Assembly (NCBI GenBank): GCA_000697335.1 | Contig: JNEM01008005.1 | Coordinates: 1 to 11,161 of the forward strand | DNA: 11,161 bases | Direction: 5' to 3' | Source: Conidiobolus incongruus B7586 | Taxonomy: Eukaryota; Entomophthoromycota; Entomophthoromycetes; Entomophthorales; Conidiobolaceae | Shown here: in pieces, positions 1 through 6,855 of the stretch | Layout of the letters: each line of letters begins with the position of its first letter | How positions within the stretch are numbered: the stretch's first letter is position 1 | Made by a program: the position numbers and the translations under genes | Notes under the pieces: model-generated | The model's database searches: none | Told to the model about the DNA's origin: nothing | What the model saw: only the letters and a program-made list of their open reading frames with translations

Positions 1-460
1 TATATAAAGTTAAATTTATAAAAATTATACTATATAAAACAATTAAAAAAACTATCATATCTAGTATATTTAATAAATTATAATATATATCATTATAATT
101 ATTATTGACAATTAAAAAATATACTTGCAAAAAAAAGATTTTGCAAATAAATTAAATTTATTTATAATATATCAAATTTCAAACCTTAATAAAACTATTT
201 TTTAGGTATTGGAAGTTTATTAAAAAAATGGAAAAGATATTAATTTTAGAATATAGTTTTTATTTTCAATATAATATATTAATTTTTATATATTATATAT
301 TAAAGTTCATTATCAATTTTAATATTAAAATTTTATTATTATTTAATTTCTATGCTAATATTAATATAGTAAACTATTATTAATAAATTAAAATAATTAA
401 AAATATATTAAGTTATTATAGATTTCATTATTATTATTCATAAATCATATTAATATAAAA

Positions 461-480
461 ATAGGATAGATATATCCCAT
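461..480. repeat. Short palindrome GGATA-N4-TATCC, repeat unit 1
   Basis: Bases 464-477 form an inverted repeat with arms GGATA and TATCC. A nearly identical 20-base block (17 of 20 matching) lies exactly 100 bases downstream at 561-580. Both blocks have the rare G and C bases in the same places (ATAGGATA ... TATCCCAT). This could be a pair of protein-binding sites or the remnant of a short duplication. The bases between do not clearly align, so the function is unknown. Confidence 0.35.
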
Positions 481-560
481 TTGCTTTTAACCAATTATTA
501 ATAAATCATTTTTATTTACTAATAATATTAATTTAAAAATCTACAAATAAATAAATAATC

Positions 561-580
561 ATAGGATAATAATATCCCAT
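561..580. repeat. Short palindrome GGATA-N4-TATCC, repeat unit 2
   Basis: This is the second copy of the block at 461-480, with the inverted arms at 564-577. A third, shorter version (GGATA-AAA-TATCC) occurs at 2388-2400, between dead copy 1 and the live gene. The arms carry a GATA core, which zinc-finger GATA factors bind in fungi and animals. Linking the sites to such a factor is inference only. Confidence 0.35.
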
Positions 581-732
581 GTATATACTGTCCGTAAAGG
601 GTTGAAGAATAAAATCAAAAAAGTTATTATTTTTAATTTATATATTATTTAAAATTATTTTAATATTGGAAAAATTTAATATAAAATTTAAGTAGAAAAA
701 CTTATTCTTTCATAATTAAATATATTTCAGAG

Positions 733-803
733 ATTTGATAAAATATTTTGTCAATGTTTATAAGTCATCCAAATTAGCTTGTAAAATATTGATTTTATCA
801 AAT
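733..803. repeat. Inverted repeat / hairpin with 12-bp arms
   Basis: The arm ATTTGATAAAAT at 733-744 has its exact reverse complement at 792-803. The pairing can extend inward by about five more A/T pairs after a small bulge. The loop is about 35-45 bases and contains the G+C-richer stretch around 765-780. It lies about 250 bases upstream of the first recognisable part of pseudogene copy 1. In DNA this AT-rich, such arms may be chance. Confidence 0.3.
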
Positions 804-1042
804 TATAGTGATATTATTATAATAATGATATAAATATCTGAATTATTTATTATTTTCATAAATCATATTTTTAAAACCATTGAATTATATTATTATTAAA
901 AATTGATTCAAAAATTGTATTATAAATATATTAATTAACAATTAGATAATCAATATAAATCAAATTATATAATGCAAAACAAACTAGGTATATTTAGAAT
1001 ATTGAGTACTACTTGGATCTAGCGTATTTTAGGAAAAATTAT

Positions 1043-2076
1043 CATCGATATATTATTCCCCCAACTATTCATAATATTTTATGATAGAATTAAGTATTTG
1101 AATGATATGAAATGATTGTATTCAGGAAATAAGCCACTCACTAGGATTAATTGGCACAGAATCCATATTTATGAGTTAAAGAGCTCTTTCAGAAAATATG
1201 AGCCAAAGGTTAAAATTCCTTATTTGGATTAGAGAATTCATTATAACATTATGAATACTGATCCAATCTGAAAATGATTCTGGAAAACTGGTAACTTCAA
1301 TCCAGGTGATTGTGTCTCTGATGGTGTTTTCAAATATTTTAAAGTTTAATATGGAAGTGATATGAATGAAAGACCTTTGATTAGATACTTCAAAAGAAAA
1401 AGTTAATTTAACCAGATTTTTGGTGCAACGAAGGAATGTGTCAACTCTGAGATTATCTATACATATAATTCTAAGGAATTTTTGTGACAGGATGGAATAT
1501 ATACCTCAAGTCTCTCTTCATAATGGCCTTGGTGCAGACTTTCCAAGTCATGCATCTACTAACGATCATCTTTTTTTCTCACTATGCCTTTGTTGATCAC
1601 AATTGGTTTGTTAGACAAATGAGACATGCTGGTTGGGACTTTAGCTATCCTTCTCCTGAAGACGCTCTCCTTCCAGGATACTATATTACAATCAAATATA
1701 TGATTGATCCCACCTTGCTTTGTTATACTAATCGTGAAAAGAGCTATACATGGAAGGACAACCCAAGGCAAGCTGTATACCTTTCGACTGATGATTTAAT
1801 TCAAGTAGATATAATCACTCCAATATCCACCTAATGGATTCACCTTAGAATCAATTTGAGCAAAATATTAATCAATATGTTAAAAATTACCTTTTGCATG
1901 ATGTTATTGCTCTATTTAGTTTAATTTGTGAAATTGGTAATGATAAATTCTAATTAAATTTATTACCAATGTCTTTATGCACTGATTTTGGTCGTCAAAT
2001 GGGGTATAATGAAACCAGAATACGTCAAATGAAAGAAAAAAGTTTTTAGTCTCAGATTCAAAAAAATTGTCTATAT
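1043..2076 (+). pseudogene. Tyrosinase pseudogene, copy 1 (CuA site lost)
   Basis: This is a broken paralog of the intact tyrosinase at 3626-4852, recognisable from the mature N-terminus to the last residues (N-C-L-Y). No signal peptide is visible upstream. One frame runs from about 1083 to 1499 and carries stops at 1113, 1230, 1269, 1275, 1347, 1404 and 1485. About 20 codons are missing, in frame, near 1150; they held the first two CuA histidines, while the third (W-H-R, about 1153-1161) remains. Frames change near 1500, near 1570 and twice near 1835-1860. In the CuB half the first ligand His reads Gln and the second remains (1519-1521); the H-H pair reads H-Y, so the third ligand is lost. 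The stretch 1570-1834 is open and about 50% identical to the live protein over some 70 residues. Many changes are conservative (D/E, S/T, F/Y), suggesting a long functional life before death. The 5' boundary is approximate. Confidence 0.9.
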
Positions 2077-3625
2077 TTTGAGAGTTTGATATTTTTATTA
2101 ACATATAGACTGGTAATGAAATACTATAGCTCCAATTATAACACATCGAAATATGCGATTCATAATATTTTCTATGATAAATTAATTTTTTACTCAAAAC
2201 CATCCAATAGTGTATTTAAGATATTAATTATTAATCTATTAACAGAATTGACAAATCTTTCATTTAAAAAATAGTTAAATTAATCAAATATAATTCTAAA
2301 AATTTTTCAAACAGTAATTAATTTATTATATATAATGTGAAAGATAGCATTGATGTTATATAAATTAATATTTATGTTGATATAAATGGATAAAATATCC
2401 TATATTACTTCATTAGCTAAATTTGTTAATTAATTAAAATTAATTATTTATATTTATCAAATCTAATCAGTAATCAAAATATAATACCCATTCTTAGAAT
2501 TTTTTTAAATAATTTATAAACCTTTAAAATATTTAATTTAATCAGGGTGTAAATACAACATTTAACTATCAATGCAAGGAATACAATTGGATTAAAAATT
2601 TGTGATTAAAAATAAGGCATATACCTATATATAAGATCTAGAACTTACCTAATTTAATCAACATAATTGATTAATGGTACTAAATATTAAGAAAATATTC
2701 AATTTATATATTAATGATTGCTATAGTTTTGAATGATATATAAGCTATAAAAAATTACAAGTTTTCAATAGAGTAATCAAATGTTGCTAATTTATCTAAT
2801 TTAATATAATATTGTTGATTATAAAAAAATTATTTTTTAAACAAAAGTATTTGAAATTATGTATGTGTCAAATTTGTAGCAATTTCTAACAAATATTTGA
2901 TATGTATATTATAGCATTAAAATTGATAAATGATCATTTTATTTATAGATTCTTAAACCCGAATCATTCTTAATATTGTTAAATTGCTTAAATTATATTA
3001 ATTATTTAATATTAATACATTGTTGTCTGAATATACGAATTAAAAATTAAAAGAGGTTATATTTAATACATAGTTAATTTTTCTTTCATTCATTTTTTTT
3101 GATATTGAAATGTTTAATTCATTTAGTTTAACCTCTTAGTTGCCAAGAGATTTCTGATAAACAAACATGCTTGTTTGAAATGTGCGATTAGTTTCAAAAT
3201 GTTTAATTGAAATTTGAGTATAGAAAATGTGGGTTAACAGGCGGTAAAGATCATTGTAATATTCTTCAAATGCATATAATTAAAAATATAATTTTATTTC
3301 AATTAATTTAAATCAAGTCATTTTCGTCAAAATGATTGATGTTATTTGATTAAAAAGTGTGTTATTCCTTAATATAATTTATATATAGGTACTTTAATGA
3401 CAGATATACTATATTTTTTGAATATAAAGTCTATAATGAAATATAATCTGTAAACCTGAAAACAATATAATTTCCTGGTTCAATAAAGTAGTGAAAAAAT
3501 ATAAATCAATTTCTAGAACCATATAATTAAGATAAAATATTAATCATAAACAATACCTCTTTTCATCAATCAGTTTAGCATATTACAAAAATAATCAGTA
3601 GCATGAATTAGAACAATATATAATA
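2077..3625. other. Intergenic spacer upstream of the live tyrosinase
   Basis: No coding region is supported. After copy 1 the frame happens to stay open to about 2274, but the translation is low-complexity and matches nothing in the other copies. The part nearest the live gene, about 3050-3335, has more G and C than its surroundings and several inverted repeats, and is listed separately. A GTATGT...CTAAC...ATAG string at 2861-2914 resembles a short fungal intron, but no exon flanks it. The live gene's promoter should lie in this spacer, but no clear core element can be assigned. Confidence 0.6.
3051..3335. promoter_or_regulatory. Possible upstream regulatory block of the tyrosinase gene
   Basis: This block lies about 290-575 bases before the start codon and is less AT-rich than the spacer around it. 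It holds four inverted repeats. AAGAGGTTA (3051-3059) pairs with TAACCTCTT (3129-3137). CTCTT (3133-3137) pairs with AAGAG (3145-3149). CAAACA (3162-3167) pairs with TGTTTG (3172-3177). TCATTTT (3318-3324) pairs with AAAATGA (3329-3335). Such a cluster fits an upstream activating or repressing region, but no binding factor can be named and each repeat alone could be chance. The regulatory role is inference from position and composition. Confidence 0.2.
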
Positions 3626-4852
3626 ATGGCTCAAATTTATCATATTATTCATTATAGATATTTTTGCTTAATTCCAATGGAGTTTTGTTTATTTTGGATA
3701 TTATTTTTGACTTTCCTTAGTTCTGTAATTAGTGCTGAATGCGATGCTGTGTACTCTCGCCCCAACATCTATAACATGACTGATTCTGATAGGAACAGAT
3801 ACTTCCAAGCCGTCAAATATCTGAATTCAGGAACGAAACCCACCCGCTGGGATAAATTCGCTCGCAAGCATGTCGAATACTTTGACTCTGTACACCAAGA
3901 TCCTAAATTCTTTGCTTGGCATAGAATGTACTTATATGAGCTAGAAACTATGCTTAGAGAATACGATCCTAAAGTCAGGATCCCTTACTGGGATTGGACA
4001 GTTTATTACTCTAATCGGACTCAAGATCCAATCTGGAAATGGTTTGGAAAGACAGGTAATTCGAGAAGTGGCCTATGTGTTACTACTGGTGAGTTCCGCG
4101 ACTTCAAAGTATATTATGGTGCGAATATTAACGATATACCCTCTGAAAGATGTTTTAAAAGACGATCGACATTTGATAAAATTTTTGGATCATCTAAAAA
4201 AGTTATAAACGAAAATGTAATAGATGTATTTGATCCAAATGATTTCTCAGATGGAATGGAGTATGCGCCTCATGGTTCTATTCATAATGGAATAGGTGAG
4301 GATTTTTCGGGTCATATCTCTACTAATGATCCTTTGTTTTTTTCCCACCATGCCTTCGTCGATCAGATCTGGTTTGTTAGGCAAATGAGGCATGCTGATT
4401 GGGGCTATAACTATCCTACTTCAAAAGACACTGGACTACCAGGATATAATACTACAGTTAAAGATGTGTTGGATCCTACTTCCCTTTGCTATACTTATCA
4501 TGAAGATAACTATTCGTGGGCAGATAGTACCAGCCAAGCCGTTTTCTTATCAGCTAATGAGTTAATTGAGGTTGAACCTTTTATACCTTTATCTGCTACA
4601 AATGGAACCAAATTTGCTTCTGATGAAGAAATTAATCAGCATGCAAGACAGTATATTTTTAAAAACGTTATTGCACCAATCAATGAGGACCCTAAATCTA
4701 ATGGAACTAAATGTGAGATCACTCCATTGCCAGATGCTTTGGGGATCGATTACATTCGCAAAATGAAATATAAAGAAGCCAAAGTCCGCCAAAATGAAAG
4801 AAAACAAGCTCTCTTGGTTAGTAAAATGAACAAGAAATGCTTATATAAATAA
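3626..4852 (+). CDS. Secreted tyrosinase (type-3 di-copper polyphenol oxidase)
   Basis: This predicted copper enzyme oxidises phenols and o-diphenols to quinones with O2, as in melanin formation or cross-linking. The 408-residue frame is intronless. CuA ligands are H82, H90 and H99 (F-x-x-W-H-R context), followed by P-Y-W-D-W at 120-124. CuB ligands are H216 and H220 (H-x3-H) and H242, within a D-P-L-F-F-S-H-H-A-F-V-D block. The H216/H220/H242 spacing equals that of Streptomyces tyrosinase. Residues 18-37 form a signal peptide ending I-S-A. The mature part has six Cys (39, 151, 176, 288, 363, 405) and six N-glycosylation sequons (N50, N130, N275, N295, N326, N359), fitting secretion. Position 88, two before H90, is Ser, so the Cys-His thioether of many fungal enzymes is absent. 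The residue after H216 is Gly, not the Asn linked to monophenolase activity, so catechol oxidase is possible. No C-terminal blocking domain is present. Met18 (3677) may be the true start. It lies between two dead paralogs. Confidence 0.93.
   Translation: MAQIYHIIHYRYFCLIPMEFCLFWILFLTFLSSVISAECDAVYSRPNIYNMTDSDRNRYFQAVKYLNSGTKPTRWDKFARKHVEYFDSVHQDPKFFAWHRMYLYELETMLREYDPKVRIPYWDWTVYYSNRTQDPIWKWFGKTGNSRSGLCVTTGEFRDFKVYYGANINDIPSERCFKRRSTFDKIFGSSKKVINENVIDVFDPNDFSDGMEYAPHGSIHNGIGEDFSGHISTNDPLFFSHHAFVDQIWFVRQMRHADWGYNYPTSKDTGLPGYNTTVKDVLDPTSLCYTYHEDNYSWADSTSQAVFLSANELIEVEPFIPLSATNGTKFASDEEINQHARQYIFKNVIAPINEDPKSNGTKCEITPLPDALGIDYIRKMKYKEAKVRQNERKQALLVSKMNKKCLYK
3677..3736 (+). other. Signal peptide of the tyrosinase, likely true start at Met18
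   Basis: Residues 18-37 have a classic secretory leader: Met-Glu, a hydrophobic core rich in Phe, Leu, Ile and Trp, then S-S-V-I-S-A before Glu38-Cys39. The 17 residues ahead of Met18 are polar and aromatic (Tyr- and His-rich), and would be an unusual n-region. The upstream ATG at 3626 has A at -3 and G at +4, while the ATG at 3677 has C at -3 and G at +4, so codon context slightly favours the upstream one. The leader structure favours 3677, which would give 391 residues. Confidence 0.65.
3869..3922 (+). other. CuA copper-binding motif of the tyrosinase
   Basis: The codons for the three CuA ligands H82, H90 and H99 span this interval, with spacing H-x7-H-x8-H. The last sits in the W-H-R motif shared by tyrosinases and hemocyanin-type domains. 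Pseudogene copy 1 has lost the first two of these in one in-frame deletion, and copy 3 no longer encodes a readable CuA site. Confidence 0.9.
4271..4351 (+). other. CuB copper-binding motif of the tyrosinase
   Basis: Codons for H216, H220 and H242 span this interval. The first two form P-H-x-x-x-H-N, and the third is the second His of the H-H pair in F-F-S-H-H-A-F-V-D. The Asp and the following Trp (I-W-F-V) are the usual family residues after the third ligand. Copy 3 still encodes equivalents of all three CuB histidines, whereas copy 1 has lost the first and third. Confidence 0.9.
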
Positions 4853-4886
4853 TAATTTACAAACTCGCTTTAATAATATTAACTCC

Positions 4887-4892
4887 AATAAA
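4887..4892 (+). promoter_or_regulatory. Possible polyadenylation signal AATAAA
   Basis: A canonical AATAAA begins 35 bases after the TAA stop codon of the tyrosinase, a plausible distance for a compact 3' UTR. The motif is expected often by chance in DNA of this composition, so the assignment rests on position only. Confidence 0.3.
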
Positions 4893-5196
4893 TCTTACTT
4901 TTATAAACTTCAGGATATGAATTTATTTATTAGAAAAAACGATACCTAATATTTATCAATTGTTCTTGATAATATGACTGTTTTATAAAAATTATTATAT
5001 ACAATATATAAGAATTTTAAAATGTTAATACCCGATTATGATATTTTTGTGATATTATTTCCCGCTCAAATAGGTTGCCAATAACTATACCTATTATTTT
5101 ATTATTTTGAATTGTAAAATTTCAAAACTTATAGTTGAAGTAATTTTATGGAATGTTTATATAACTAATTCTCCAAAATCCAATTTATTATATATT

Positions 5197-5268
5197 GGAA
5201 TATGAATAATATGTAAGTGATAATAAAAATGTCAGAGTCAATTATCATTCCTTATATTCAATATAACC
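5197..5268. repeat. Imperfect hairpin with arms of about 25 bases
   Basis: The left arm (about 5197-5224) and right arm (about 5241-5268) are imperfect reverse complements around a 16-base loop. The innermost seven pairs (TGATAAT / ATTATCA) are perfect, and outer pairs match with small gaps. The stem is longer than most others in the window. It could be a tiny terminal-inverted-repeat remnant, an RNA fold in the transcript's 3' flank, or chance in AT-rich DNA. Confidence 0.3.
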
Positions 5269-6120
5269 AAGTTAATGTAATATTCTAATTTTTATATCAA
5301 CTCTATATTTTACTATTATATCATCAGTTGTATTTGAAATTCAAATGATTAAATTTTTAATCATTTACTAATGAAATATTGTTGCAATATTATAACATAT
5401 TTAGCAGTTATAATACGTTTAATAAAACAATTAGTAAATGCTTATCCATTAATTTATATAACTTAAACAAAATATTATACTGAAATCATATTAGTAAAAT
5501 TATTCAGTATAAGTAACTAATTTATTTTTGCTATATAAAATTGTTTAATTTCATCGCTAAAAACTATGGTTTTATATTCAAGTATTACTAAAATTTACTC
5601 GCTTTCAATTATTTAGTTTTATAAAAGATTTTATAAAATTATTCACTATAATATATGCAACTCAAATAATATATAGTTTTTAATAAAATACTTAAGTTCT
5701 TAGTGACTTTTCAAATAATATAATTATATTATATTTATTAACATACTAGTTTTTAATATAATATTTAAAAATAAACTGAAGAAATAATTTTTATTTTGTT
5801 TTAAAATTTTTCACCACATTAATTTTGTTTTTGTACTATATATATTGGCATGAGTAAATAATGAATAATTATAAATTTAAATATGTTAAATTAAACGATA
5901 TATATTAAAATATAAATCTTTATAAATTGTATGCTAGTATTTCAAATCACATTTTAAATTTTGATTTATAAAATTCAATCACAACCAATTTATTAATGGT
6001 AAATAATATACATGATCCATATTTAATATATTTTAATCTTCTAATCAAATTTGTTTAGGTTTAATTATAATTAAAATTTCTTAATATGTTAGAATATTAG
6101 TTTTTTTCCATAATTGAAAA

Positions 6121-6473
6121 CATAACTATATACGAAGTTAAAATTTTTATTAATAATATAATAAATCATTTCATTAAATTTAATATTTTAACTATTGTTG
6201 TATTTCAAAATTAATCATCTCTTCCAGTTTGATAGCTAAACCCATATTATTTCTATTTTAAGCTGGCTTTGTCAGTCTATAATTGAAGGATACTCTTTGT
6301 TCTCTTTATTTTCTTTATTAGATTTTATCCAAATCCCATATCATTCATTGATTCAATTATTTAAACCTACAGTCCCGATACGTTAAAGAGCAGGATTAAT
6401 AAATAATTTACTAAATCATATTTTGAGTACTTTTCTAACTACGATCTTTATTTATAAAACTTAATATAAAACA
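6121..6473. repeat. Degenerate tandem repeat, unit A
   Basis: This is the first of two head-to-tail copies of an unidentified element of about 350 bases. Shared blocks occur in the same order as in unit B. They include an ACTATATAC block at the start, TGTTGTATTTCAAAA (6196-6210), a block with TTAG-A-TTTAT-C-AAATCC near 6320, a GGATTAATAAATAA block near 6392, and GTACTTTTCTAAC with ATCTTTATTTA near 6427-6455. The repeat is richer in G and C than its surroundings. I find no open frame on either strand and no terminal inverted repeats. It could be a decayed mobile element, a fragment of a dead gene or a duplicated non-coding unit. Confidence 0.75.
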
Positions 6474-6855
6474 CAACACTATATACCTATTATATATTAA
6501 AATATCTTTATTTTGTTGTATTTCAAAAACATCTGTCCGTCTCGATTCGATAGTAAAGTCCATATTATCTCCCATTTATAGTTGATACGTTGGCACATAA
6601 TCAAATGGTGTTCTTTAATTCATTTTATTAGAATTTATCTAAATCCTCTGTCACTCACTGAATGAATTATTTTAACCCAAAAGTGATATGGAAAAAATGG
6701 GATTCTAATTTTTTCTTAATATTTTTCTACGTTGTCTCAACAGTAAGTAAGCTTTAAGAAATACTGGATTAATAAATAAGATACTGAATAGCATTACAAG
6801 TACTTTTCTAACAACCATCTTTATTTACAATACTTATTTTAAAACGTATCAATTT
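6474..6855. repeat. Degenerate tandem repeat, unit B
   Basis: This is the second copy of the unit at 6121-6473 and begins directly where unit A ends. Matching words are ACTATATAC (near 6478), TGTTGTATTTCAAAA (6514-6528), TTAGAATTTATCTAAATCC (near 6630), GGATTAATAAATAA (near 6766) and GTACTTTTCTAAC plus ATCTTTATTTA (near 6800-6832). It lacks about 35 bases near its start and carries about 50 extra near 6690-6745 relative to unit A. The minus strand has a 37-codon open frame here that is interrupted in unit A, so coding is not supported. The right-hand end is approximate. Confidence 0.75.

Larger units (their letters stand above)
1..1042. other. AT-rich intergenic spacer, no gene seen
   Basis: This stretch is almost entirely A and T, with stops in all frames and no open frame long enough to consider. 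I see no tRNA-like fold and no coding similarity to the tyrosinase copies downstream. The only structure noted is a pair of GGATA...TATCC palindromes exactly 100 bases apart (461-480 and 561-580) and a hairpin at 733-803. The left edge may belong to a neighbouring gene's flank that the window does not show. Confidence 0.7.
4853..6120. other. AT-rich spacer downstream of the live tyrosinase
   Basis: No open frame or coding similarity is seen on either strand. It contains the possible poly(A) signal at 4887, a long imperfect hairpin at 5197-5268 and a small perfect inverted repeat at 5179-5199 (TCCAAT / ATTGGA). The region 5895-6060 shows faint similarity in order of short words to the tandem repeat that follows, and might be a third, much older unit. 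I cannot establish that by eye. Confidence 0.6.

Noticed and set aside
1484-1834. A 116-residue open frame within copy 1 as a small gene of its own
   Set aside because: Its ATG lies in a stretch read in a different frame from the tyrosinase similarity upstream. It lacks the first CuB ligands and carries a Tyr at the third, so it is best read as part of the pseudogene.
1916-2203. A 95-residue open frame on the minus strand
   Set aside because: It lies opposite the 3' end of copy 1 and its flank, and its translation has low complexity (Asn, Ile, Tyr, Phe) with no family resemblance.
2086-2274. An open frame continuing past the end of copy 1
   Set aside because: It begins at a TTG and nothing in it matches the other tyrosinase copies. 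It looks like chance read-through into AT-rich DNA.
4566-4807. Overlapping frames on both strands inside the live tyrosinase
   Set aside because: These are shadows of the real coding frame, which carries all conserved family motifs.
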